Below are positions 22,547 to 32,603 of a stretch of 64,000 bases of DNA, piece by piece. The stretch covers positions 23,352,421 to 23,416,420 of the forward strand of contig NC_033621.1 in NCBI RefSeq assembly GCF_001540865.1. The letters run 5' to 3'. The translations under genes and the position numbers were made by a program. The number at the start of each line of letters is the position of its first letter. The stretch's first letter is position 1. The stretch is from Ananas comosus (Eukaryota > Streptophyta > Magnoliopsida > Poales > Bromeliaceae). Under the pieces are notes generated by a model that was given only the letters and a program-made list of their open reading frames with translations, was not told the DNA's origin and made no database searches.

Positions 22547-23502
22547 TGAAATAAGACATAAAACAGAGGGCGTGAGAACTATAATTTATAGTTCCAAATG
22601 GGCAATTACCGACCTCAGCTCAATGCACCACTAGGCCGCAAAAAAAAGGGTAAGTACGGAAACGACGATAATAATAATAATAAACTGTAAGTGTAAGAGC
22701 AAGTAATGTTTGCTAAATTTACTATGCCATAAACCATAAGATGTCAATGTATCGTGCATGTATTCTATCAGGTTGTGGTATATCCAATGCATGACTACTA
22801 TGTCCCAACGTGGCAAGTAAGTAGATAACATGATCCATTCTATCAATATATGATGATTATGCTCTATCATGGCAACCAAGTATACTATGATGCAACAGGT
22901 AAATTATCAAGTATACTACATGTCTCAACACTATGCTATAAGCATGTCAATGTAATCTAAGTACTAATCCTATCTAGTGGTGATTGTCATTTTCCGGTTC
23001 AATGTCATTGTTTAATTATGTTCTAGGACCTACATAAATGTAGTCCAGCTTGTGCCACCTAAGTGTCGGTGGTAGCTCCAGCATTCCCACTCTAGAAATG
23101 AGTCTATCCTTCCCGACCTCGTAGGTTTCTCGATATCGCACGAGCGAGCATAAATCGCGTAGGCCAACTCCGGAGTGCCGGCTTGTAGGGAGCGACCCTC
23201 ACAAGCATGTGCGAATGAGCACAAATGGCAAGAAAGCATAGTCAACGTCTCAAAAGTCTAATCATCATGTCTCTAACATGGTAAAAGTCACTAGCATCTC
23301 AAAGATCTTGTTCAATGTCTCAATGTGAAAGTTTAACCGTTCAATAAATTCTATGTCATTGACCTTAGCTTCACTAAGTCCATATGTATTCCAAGCCTAG
23401 TGCCTCTTTATGACATTATCTTATGATATTATACATCATGTACATCTATGCCTCTTTATGGCATTATATCACACTATGTCCAAATCTTGTTCCAACACTA
23501 AT

Positions 23503-23507
23503 GCTGC
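23503..23507. repeat. Left target-site duplication of solo LTR E (GCTGC)
   Basis: GCTGC precedes the LTR start TGTAACACAC; GCCGC follows its end at 25974-25978. The uninterrupted family A LTR near 1755-1775 reads ...AATGCCGCTTTATG, so the original site was GCCGC and one copy has changed by a C-to-T transition. Confidence 0.85.
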
Positions 23508-25973
23508 TGTAACACACTAGACTTGTGCAAATTGCGAGGTTCGAGTGTTTGATATGGATCCCGAACTTTTGCACACTTGGTGGGAGGTCGCAGATGGTAT
23601 TCCGACCTAAAAGTTTGATTTCTGGAATTTTGGCTAAGTCCTGAGAGTTTTCACTCTCGGGGACCGGTCCCTGGTAGGAGAGACCGGTCCCCTCGTAACA
23701 GTGTTGCGGCAGGCTTGAGGCAACCGGTCCCTGGCAGTGAGAGACCGGTTCCCGAACGTGTGTTTTACGGGAGGGTCCGAGAGACCGGTCTCAGGTGCGG
23801 GGAAACCGGTCCCTCTACCCGAAATTTGCCAAGACTAGGCAGTGCATTGATTGCAAAGTTGAGGGGCTCTTTTGGATATTGTTGCATGAGGGGCCTTATA
23901 TGGCATTTTCTCTCCCTCTCTCCCTTATTTCTCTCCCTCACACTCTCTCTTACACCCTAGAAAGAGAAGAAGAAGGAGAAGGAAGGAGAAGGAAGGAGAA
24001 GGAGAAGAAGGAGAGCAAGCTTGGAGGCTTTGGAGCATCTTCCTCTCTCTCGTTTCGCACCTTTGGTGGCTTGGAGCTTGTGGTTGGAGCTTTGTGGAGG
24101 ATCAATCTTCAACCCTTGAGGATTTTGAGCTTGGTTTGGAGCATTCTAGAGGTAAGTGGCTAGTTTTCTTCCTCTAGATCCTAGTTTTGAAGCTTTAAAC
24201 TAGATGAAACTCTAGATTTTGGGATTTAGGGTTTATTTTGGGGATTTTCGATTTGAGGGCTTTGGGACCCAATTGATTGGTTTAGAACCTTCCTCTTGGT
24301 TGGGTTGGAAGGGTTTTTGCTTTTTTTGGAAGCTTGAGAAGGGATTTCTACACAAGAGGTGAGATATGCCCTCTATGCCTAGATGGTTAAAGATTGAGCT
24401 TAGTATTGTTCGTAAGGTTCGTTTAACTCTCGTTCCTACATCTTTAGGGTGCTAGGAGACTAGTGGGCATCTTCGTCGGAGCTTACGAAGAGTTGCAAGA
24501 GTTGTGGTGGGTTTGACTTTATGAAATCGGGGCGAATTGGCCCCTATGTATTCTATACTTGTCGTAACATCATTTTGATTGCACATTCATGTTAAATGGG
24601 ATTTATGTGAATTTTAGAACACTTAAAATGCATGTATTATGTATCATGAAATTTTCACTCTATGTAGTAGGGTACTCTGGATTTTTAACATGCATGTGAG
24701 AAGTGGTTCTCTTTGCGAGTTGAGTACTTGTCTCGTATGATGAAAATGATTAGAATTATGCATTCATGAACATAATTTCTTTCATGCTTGGACATAGAGA
24801 CCAAAAGTGTCATAAAGGGGCACTTGGACTAGCAAAATATGAAACTATTATCTGAGACTTAGTGATAGGCCATTGACATATTTTATATTCCATGTTAGAG
24901 ACATGATGACATAGAGATAGGCCTATGAGAGATGTGACGTATTCCATGTTGTTAGACATGAGGACTTGGTACTTGAGACGGATCTTATGTTACTTGCCAT
25001 TGTGCTCATTCGCACACGCTTGTGTGGGTCGCTCCCTACAAGCTGGCACTTCGGAGATGGCCATCGCGATACATATTCGCCGTGCGGGATTGGGCGCCGA
25101 AGTGGATTACCGTGGGAAAGGCTCATTCCTAGAGTGGGGATGTTGACTACCACGGGGCCATTAGGCTCGGCACCGGCCAGACAGCCTACGGGTGGGTCTC
25201 AGGGCCAGACAGCCTTCGGGCGAGGCTCTTCAGATTTGACTTTGAGCATTCATCATGCCATGTGCACATTGACTAGAAAAGTAAACAATGACATCTTTAC
25301 TATTTAGCTTATGGACATCATACTAGTGATGATTTGGTACATTCATGCTAGTGTAGCATTTTTATTACTTGAGCAAAATCATGCTAAGTAGAAATATCTT
25401 GTAGTAGTAGGTATTCATGTTTAATTACTAGTTCTACTTATCGCTTTTGTTTATACTTATACACTGACCCCTTTTTGTAGCTTTTGGGCCTAGTGGCGCA
25501 TTTCACTGAAGTCAATAATTGCCCACTGGGAACTATTATTTAATAGTTCTCACGCCCCTATTTCTATGTTTTCTTTTCAGAGCCTTCGGCACCGGCGAAG
25601 GCACGGGATCGCGGCAAGGGTGTTGCCTAGCTAGATAGAGAGGAGCTACTTTTGAGCTTAGGTGGTTACTCTTTCTTTTGTTGTATTAGAGAGAGAGAGA
25701 TTTTGAGTACCATATATAGAGAGACCACCTATGTACTTATTTAGCTTTTGTATTGGGATTCCTATTGTATTCACTTTATGGTTTATTTAGTGATTTTAGC
25801 TCTCTGCTCTTCACACTGCTTTAGATACTAGATGTTATATAATGCTCTGATATCTCTAGATCTTCTTTACTTGCTTTATTTATCGTTTTGTTTTAGACGT
25901 CTTATATGTTTTAGACATATGGCGGGTCTGAGCACACGCCGGGCGGGCTTCCGCTGGGTCCCGGGGCGTGACA
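23508..25973 (+). mobile_element. Solo LTR E (2,466 bp)
   Basis: A complete LTR, TGTAACACACTAGAC to ...GTCCCGGGGCGTGACA, without internal region and flanked by a 5-bp duplication with one difference. Such solo LTRs arise by recombination between the two LTRs of an inserted element. Its first about 50 bases resemble family A (GCAAATTGCGAGGTTCGAG), but its six ACCGGT cores (23663-23810) have the family B flanks (GGACCGGTCC). It also has a TATATG box at 23897, donors at 24152 and 24359, a hairpin at 25528-25551 and an acceptor-like site at 25580. Confidence 0.92.
25580..25630 (+). other. Candidate LTR micro-exon in solo LTR E
   Basis: After TTCTTTTCAG a 17-codon frame EPSAPAKARDRGKGVA runs to TAG. 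Compared with the frame at 30704 over 16 codons I count about 11 third-position, 3 first-position and 1 second-position differences. The product is unknown. Confidence 0.45.
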
Positions 25974-27903
25974 GCCGCTTTATGACACTTAAGCTTGTTA
26001 TAAGTTAAACACATTTCATATTCTATATTCGATTCATGACATTAGTACTAGATTTTCATTTAACCCGAGCTCAATGCCCCTATATGACATTAGCCCAATC
26101 ATTCTCAAGTAGTACAAGTCCCCAAGCCTCTTAAGGCTTACTAAAGGCCCTTATGTCTCAATTAGGTATAGGTTTAAATGCATGATGCAATGCTCAATTT
26201 CATTATAAGAAACATGGTTCCGAGTCCAACATAAGAATGCCCAATGCTAGTGCAAGCTTCACATGCAACTCTCTCTCTACTATATAGAGGTCCGAAAATT
26301 CATTATACATGACATAGGGATGTTAAGCATTCTAAAATTCACAATAAATACATTTAACATGAAAATACATGAATTTTCACTTTACGAAACATAAATCACC
26401 AAATATGAGAATTTCTCATATTGTAGGCTAGGTCAAACCCACCGAAACTTGCGCAACCCTTCGTTTGCCCCAACGAGGGTGTCAACTAGCGTCCTAGCAC
26501 CCTAAAGATGTATGAACAAGAGTTAAATGAACATTACGATCAACCCTAAACTCAAACATTAACCTACTCAAGCTAAGGTGGAGAAAACTCACCTCTAGAG
26601 TAAAATCTCTTTTCAAGCTTCAAAAGAGAGGTAGAACCCTTCCAATCCAACCTAAAGGAAGGTTCTAAACCAAGTGATTAAGCTCCAAAAGCCCTAAATA
26701 AAAAATGCCCAAAATCAACCATAAAATCTCATTCTATGGTTTCATTTCAAAGAAACTATCAAAACAAGAATCTAGATAAAAGAAACTTGTTACCAACCTC
26801 TTGGAAGCTTTAACCCAAGCTCTAAGTCCTCAAACTTCAAAGATCTTCCCTCAACCAAGCTTTAAAACCAAGCCTCAAGCTTCAACCATGGTGGAAATGC
26901 ACCAAGAGTGAAAAAGAGAGATATTAATCCACCAAAATCCAAGAGAAAGGGATAAAATCAGCATTGAGGGACAAGGAGAAGCTCCCTTACCTCAATTCCC
27001 TGTGTTCCCAGCTCAGGGAAATGCCCTAGGGGCGTGGGGACACATATAGAAAGTCACAATCGCAAAAACACCCATGCAGTCCCAACCATTCAGATTCTGC
27101 CAAAGTGTACCGGTACACGGGCAAGTATACCGGTACAAATTTCACGAAAATGCAAACCCGAGGCTCGGGTTTGAAATTCGCCACAAGTGTACCGGTACAA
27201 CCATCACTACTACAAATTCATGATTTACCGGCATTTACTCCGCAGCATTTATTTAAATAACGCTAATTAATATATTTAACGGCATTACTTGATAAGTGCC
27301 GCTAAATTAAATAATTTAGCAGCAATTTACTATTAATGTTGCAAAATAAAATAAATTAGCAGCATAAATTAGTAAATGCCGCCGAAGTTTCCGGCATTTT
27401 ATAAAAAATGACACTAAATGTAATAAAGTAGTAGCACTTATTGCTAAATGCCGCAATATTTGCTCCGCAACATTTATTTAAATCATGTCAATTAATATAT
27501 TTAGCAGCATTACATGATAATTGCCGCTAGATTTAATTATTTAGCAGTAATTTACTATTAATGTTGCAAAATAAGATAAATTAGCAGCATAAATTAGTCA
27601 ATGCCGCTAAATATAATAAACCAGCTGCACTTGTTACTAAATATCATTACTAATTAATATATAATTATTAATATATCCCTTTTTTATTTAGAATTAAAAA
27701 TTTTAAAATTAAAGTTTAAAATTCGAAACATATAATTTTAAAAATTAAAATTATAATTTTAAATTTTAAATTTTAAAATTTATATTTTAAATTTTAAATT
27801 CTAAAATTATTAATTTTTAAAGTTTAAATTTTAAAATTTATTTTAAATTTCAAATTTAAAACTCTTAATTTTGAAACTTAAAATTTCATATTTCAAAATT
27901 AAA

Positions 27904-28143
27904 AATTTAAATTTAGTATCTAAATTTAAAAATTTAAAATTTAAAATTTAAAAATTTTAAAATATAAGACTTAAAATATAAAAATTAAAATATACATAAC
28001 TAATAGTCGCTAGCNATATTTGAAAACTAAAAATTTAAATTTAGTATCTAAATTTAAAAATTTAAACTTTAAAATTTTAAAATTTAAAAATATAAGACTT
28101 AAAATATAAAAAATTAAAATATACGTAACTAATAGTCGCTAGC
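27904..28143 (+). repeat. Near-duplicate AT-rich segments around a single N
   Basis: About 110 bases ending AATAGTCGCTAGC occur before the N at 28015 and again at about 28028-28143 with small differences. This looks like two contig ends with unresolved overlap and not a real tandem repeat. Confidence 0.6.
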
Positions 28144-28215
28144 GCAAGTGGCAAAGGGTTTGGTTGTTAGTATTCGAGGTCTCAAGTTCGAAACCTAGTT
28201 GATTCACATTTCCAG
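28135..28215 (+). mobile_element. tRNA-derived SINE-like segment (pol III A and B boxes)
   Basis: TAGCGCAAGTGG (28139-28150) fits a pol III A box and AGTTCGAAACC (28185-28195) a B box, about 35 bases apart as in tRNA-derived SINEs. No cloverleaf acceptor stem is evident, so it is not called a tRNA. It lies inside the CACTA element. No full SINE length or target duplication could be defined. Confidence 0.4.
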
Positions 28216-28443
28216 CAAAGTTTAAGACAAAAAGAAATAAATAAAGCGGGTAACATCTCAAAAAAATTAAATATAAAATAAAATTACAAATTTAAAATTT
28301 TAATTTCTAAAATCAGATATTTGTATTAGCGGCATATTATTTATGTGCCGCTAATAAACAATTTAAAATTTGCATTTGATCTCTTTTAGCGGTATATTCC
28401 TAATGACACTAATTGATTTATATTGGCGGCATTTATAATTAAT

Positions 28444-28448
28444 GCTGC
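28444..28448. repeat. Left target-site duplication of solo LTR F (GCTGC)
   Basis: GCTGC here and at 31093-31097 flank the LTR exactly. The site lies in a CACTA subterminal unit (AATGCTGC). Confidence 0.9.
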
Positions 28449-31092
28449 TGTAGCACACTGGACCTTTGCAAATTGCGAGGTTCGAGTGTTTGGACTCGGT
28501 CCTGAGTTTTTCCAGATTTTCTGGTGGGTCGTTGACAGTGTTCCGACCTATGGTTCGAATCCCAAGAATTGTAGTATTTTTTGTAGCTCTAAGGTCACTA
28601 AAGAGTTGGACTTAGGCTACCCTCGGATTGCATTCTGCATGAGGTGTAACTGGTGATAGGTCGATGACTGTACTGGTACACATTTTGTACCGGTACACTT
28701 TTGATGGCTGTACCGGTACACTGGTGGCAAATTTCAAACTCGAGCCTCGGGTTTGCATTTTCATAGGATTTGTACCGGTACACTTTCCCGTGTACCGGTA
28801 CACTTTGGCAGAATCTGAGTAGTTTGAACTGCAGGGGGTTTTCGCAAATGTGGCTTTCTATATGTATCCCCCACGGCCCTAAGGCTCTCCCTGAGCTTGG
28901 CACCTGCAAGGAGAAGGGTAAGGGAGCCCTCCACACTCTCCCATTCCCTTTTCTTGATTTTGGTTGAGTTTTATTGAGATTAAACTCTCTTTTTGCTTGA
29001 TTAGAGGCTTCTTCACCTTGGTTGAAGCTTGGAGCTTGGATTTGGAGCAAAGTTGAGGGAAGATCCTTGAAGTTTGAGGACTTTGAGCTTGGTTTGAAGC
29101 TTCTTAGAGGTAAGTGACTAGATCTTTTCCTCTAGATTTAATTTTTGAAGGTTTCTTTGAGATGAAACCCTAGATTGGAGACTTAGGGCTTATTTTGGGC
29201 ATTTTTGATCTAGGGCTTTTGGAGCTAAATTAATTGGATTAGAACCTTCCTTTGGGTTAGATTGGAAGGATTCTAGCTCTCTTTTGGAGCTTGTAAGAGT
29301 TTTCTATGCCCTAGGTGAGTTTTTAGCCCTTTTGCCTTGTTGGTTAATGTTTGATCATATAGTTGATCGTAATGCCTGTGTATCTCTTCGCTCAATACTT
29401 TTAGGGTATTTTGAGACTTGTGGACAACTCTGTTCAGCGAAACGAAGGACTACGCGACGGTTCGGTGGGTTTGACCTAGCCACACAATGAGAAAATCTCA
29501 TTGTTGATGATTTAAGTGTTGTAAAATGAAAAAGCATGCATATTCTTGTTATATGTATTTATTATGAATTTTAGAATGCTTAAAATGCCTATGTTACATA
29601 TAGTGCAATTTTGGACTTCTGTGTAGTAGAGAGTCGCATATGAAGCTTATGGTTGATTGTTTAGCATTCTCAGGTTGGGCCATGTTTCTTATATTGAAAA
29701 TAAGCTTTAATTCATGTATTTAAACCTAGGTTTATTTGTGACATGAAAGATGACAAAATTGCCATATAGAGGTATCGAATTAGAATGTATGTGAATTAAA
29801 GAGCTAATGTCATCAAGCGGTATTGAGCTCGGGACATGTGTGAACCTAGTGGTTAGAGCCATTCAGGGATTTGGATTATGTTGAACATTAAATTGTCTAA
29901 GTGTCATCAAGGGGCAATAGGCGTATTAAATGTTGGAACTTCACCTTGTGACTTAAACTAGATCTTCGGGTTGCTAGTGACGATACCATGTTAGAGACAT
30001 GAGGATTGGATACTTGAGACTTGGACTATACTTGTTTGCCATTTGTGCTCATTCGCACATGCTTGTGAGGGTCGCTCCCTACAAGCCGGCACTCCGGAAT
30101 TAGCCTACGCGACTTATATTCCCTCGTGCGGTATTGAGAAGCCTACGGGGTCGAGTGGGACAAACACATTCCAAGAGTAGGAATGTTGGGCTACCACAGG
30201 CACTTAGGCGGCACAAGCTGGACTACCATGGGTAGGCCCTTAATTGGAAATGAAAATCGACACGGTGTTAAGTGCGTTATAATCACTACTAGATAGGCTT
30301 AGTAGTTGAATTACTTTGACATGCTCATGACATAGCATTGGGATATATAGTATATTTGCCTGTTTCATTCATTGCATCATAGTATACTTGGTTGCTTGAT
30401 AGAGCTATTCTTTATGTATGACATATTGGACCGTAGCACGTACTTGTTGCCATTGGACGTACTTGCTTATGATAGAGTAGATGTACATCATACTTACATC
30501 ATGTTTACTTGAGACATAGTAGTATAGCCTTTCATTTATGCTTTCTTTCAGCAGTTCTCATAATCGCTCTTTATTGCTTATTATTATTGTCGTTACTTAC
30601 CCTTTTTTTGGGGGCCTAGTGGTGCATTGAGCTGATGTCAGTAATTGCCCACTGGGAACTATAAATTATAGTTCTTACGCCCTCTGTTTTATGTTTTCTT
30701 TCAGAGCCTTCCACACCAGGAGATGCTAGGGACCGAGGGAAGGGCGTGGCTTCGAGCTAGCTTTTCAGCGAGTGACAAGTCGCTAGGTGGTCTACCTCTC
30801 GATGTTTTTACTTTGGAGAGGTTGAGAGTTGTACCAGTGTACTAGAGATCACCCATTTTATGTACTTTTTGTACAGATACTGTATTTACCTTATGTTTTA
30901 CTTCTATGGTTTAGTTGTGATCTTTGTACTCTCTCTTTATAGATGATAGAATCATACTTGCTCTGATATCTCTAGTTGTAGGTTATTTCTTGCTTTTACT
31001 TCCGCTTTTATTGTAGACGCCTTGTATGTGTAGACATATGGCGGGTCTGGGCACGCCACCGGGAGGGCCTCCGCCGGTCCCGGGGCGTGACA
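28449..31092 (+). mobile_element. Solo LTR F (2,644 bp), family A relative, inside CACTA
   Basis: A complete LTR, TGTAGCACACTGGACC to ...GGTCCCGGGGCGTGACA, with perfect 5-bp target duplications and no internal region. It has four exact TGTACCGGTACA-type palindromes (28689, 28712, 28774, 28794), a TATATG box at 28859, donors GAG|GTAAGT (29110) and AG|GTGAGT (29315), a perfect hairpin GAACTATA-AAT-TATAGTTC (30656-30674) and an acceptor TTCTTTCAG at 30704. The perfect target duplication suggests it is the youngest layer of the nest. Confidence 0.93.
30704..30760 (+). other. Candidate LTR micro-exon in solo LTR F
   Basis: 19-codon frame EPSTPGDARDRGKGVASS to TAG directly after a strong acceptor-like site. 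With the upstream frame VEGRSLKFEDFELGLKLLR ending at the donor at 29110, a splice would continue in phase 1. That upstream frame has a counterpart in family A with mostly synonymous changes. Coding is inferred, not shown. Confidence 0.45.
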
Positions 31093-31500
31093 GCTGCTAA
31101 TACTTTTAGCAATATTGGCATAGGCAGCATTTAGTGTCATATGCTGCTAAAGCTTTTAGCAGCATTTGTTGATCATTTAGCAGCATAAATAAATGCCGCT
31201 AATGACTAATTTTCTAGTAGTGCATCAATGTGTACCGGTACAAAATCTGTACCGGTACAGCCATCGACTTGTCACCGGTTTCACCATGTGCTGAGAGCAA
31301 TTCGAGGGTTACGCGGGTCTTACCAAATAAGGATTGGGTTATTTCGAGAAATACTTTTTTATCGCTACATAAAATACTATAAATCTCGGGATACGAGCCA
31401 TAGGTCGGAACACTGTCAACAACCCACTTGCAAATCTGGGAAAACTCAGAACACAGTTCAAACACTCGAACCCCGCAAATTTGCAAAGGTCCAGTGTGTT

Positions 31501-31809
31501 CTCTCTCTCTCCTCCCACTGTGACTGTGCCCTTCGTCGTCTACATGCACCGTTGCAGTCTGCCATCTCTTTCGCCCTCGCCGTTGACCTCCAACCTCGCC
31601 CTTGCATCTGCAGGTAGCTCCTTATATCCTCTTCTATTTTCTTTACTGTTTGTTGCCAGCATTCGGGTTGGGGTTGAGGTTGGGGTTGGGGGGGGTGGGT
31701 GGGTGGTGGCAGGCAATATTAGGTGGGGTCGAGGGAGGGGGGTGTTGGGGGTTCTGGCAGAGGGATTAGTAGGGGAGAGGTGGTGATGGTGTCTGGCAGT
31801 GTATTCTTG
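31501..31809. other. Spacer with pyrimidine-rich start and G-rich tract
   Basis: This single-copy-looking spacer lies between the family A LTR and a CACTA fragment. It starts with a CT run; 31665-31709 is a dense series of G runs on the plus strand separated by TT, A or T. No gene is recognised; the open frames across it are low complexity. Confidence 0.5.
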
Positions 31810-31922
31810 CACTACACAAAAAATAGTATATAGCGACACTTTTAAATGCCGGTATAAGTCAAAAGAAGTGCTGCTGGCTAAATTACTGACACTTTTTAAA
31901 AGTGTTGCTATATGTGGGGTGG
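31810..31922 (+). mobile_element. CACTA element terminal fragment, cut by LTR D
   Basis: It begins CACTACACAAAAAATAG and continues with TAGCGACACTTTTAAATG and an inverted AAAAGTGTTGCTATA, the terminal and subterminal layout of another CACTA family. It is cut at 31923 where a new LTR starts. No matching right end is seen in the window. Confidence 0.65.
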
Positions 31923-32593
31923 TGTAAGGACCGAGATTTTGGCAGTGTAGCAAAACTCTTAGTTGATGGTGTTTTTGTGTGTAATTTAATTACAAAAGCA
32001 CTTGTCAAGCTTCGGGAGAAACCGAGTTAAAACAGAGATTTTACGCGATTTCCAAGTTTCACTTAAAGTGAATAGTAACTTGGTTTTCCGGAGAGCTCAA
32101 TGCGTAGAGGTGGCTTCTGGCTCGTATCGGACTCCATTCATAGCAGTCTAATAGCTCGTTTCGAACGGTTCAGCTATTCTGAAACTTTTGGCGCTGACGG
32201 ATTTTGGGTTTGACGCACGGATTTTGAGAAAATCTGAAAATACATGTTTATATGTATTTGTGTGTCATTTTGGCCTTTCGGAGAGAAAGCGGATTCGTCG
32301 TGAATCCGTGAATGATCGAGGTGAACCAAAATCGTGGCTTTGTTGTCTCCGTCATGCTGATCGCACTGGCGCAATCCGTTCACAAATCTGACGGACGGAT
32401 CTGCAGAAATCGCGCGTTGATCGTGGAGAGGTCGGTGTTGGCAAAACGGTAATTTCGCAAAAATTGTGACATTTTATGTACCATTTTGCGTAAAACCGGA
32501 CGTGGAGGGGTATCCGCGCGATTTACTCGCACTGTGAGGGACTCGGATAGAATTATCGAGTCTAGATGGGCTTTTCTGCAATTTGGAGCTAAG

Positions 32594-32603
32594 TATATAT
32601 AAG
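32594..32603 (+). promoter_or_regulatory. TATA box of family D LTR
   Basis: TATATATAAG lies about 670 bases from the LTR start and about 40 bases before a leader that starts near TGCACTGGAAATCC. It is the strongest plant core-promoter match in the window. Confidence 0.6.

Larger units (their letters stand above)
27205..31222. mobile_element. Non-autonomous CACTA transposon carrying a solo LTR
   Basis: The termini are CACTACTACAAATT... and ...TTTTCTAGTAGTG, and the flanking target duplication is CAT (27202-27204 and 31223-31225), both hallmarks of the CACTA (En/Spm) superfamily. The empty site is seen in the other family A LTR near 2990 (CAACCATCAATGTG). Subterminal regions carry many short GCMGCATTTA / ATGCCGCTAAA units in both orientations, the usual transposase-binding type. 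No transposase frame is present. Without the inner LTR and its duplication the element is about 1.37 kb, so it would need a transposase from elsewhere. The middle is very AT-rich. Confidence 0.9.
22160..31500 (-). mobile_element. Family A 5' LTR, split by three nested insertions
   Basis: The LTR end TGTCACGCCCCGGGACC (reverse complement) is at 22160 and the LTR start lies near 31500. LTR pieces are 22160-23507, 25974-27204 and 31223-31500, together about 2.85 kb. Insertions are solo LTR E (23508-25973) and a CACTA element (27205-31222) that contains solo LTR F. The pieces align in order with the uninterrupted copy at 1021-3248. The last three bases of the expected TGTAAC start are replaced by a CT run at 31501, so the outer border is damaged and no outer target duplication can be read. 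Six ACCGGT cores remain (27109, 27129, 27191, 31234, 31251, 31274). Confidence 0.88.

Noticed and set aside
28185..28195. tRNA gene
   Set aside because: A and B boxes present, but no acceptor stem or full cloverleaf; SINE-like instead.
31665..31700. TTGGGG repeats as telomere-like DNA
   Set aside because: Plant telomeres are normally TTTAGGG; only a few imperfect units in a G-rich spacer.
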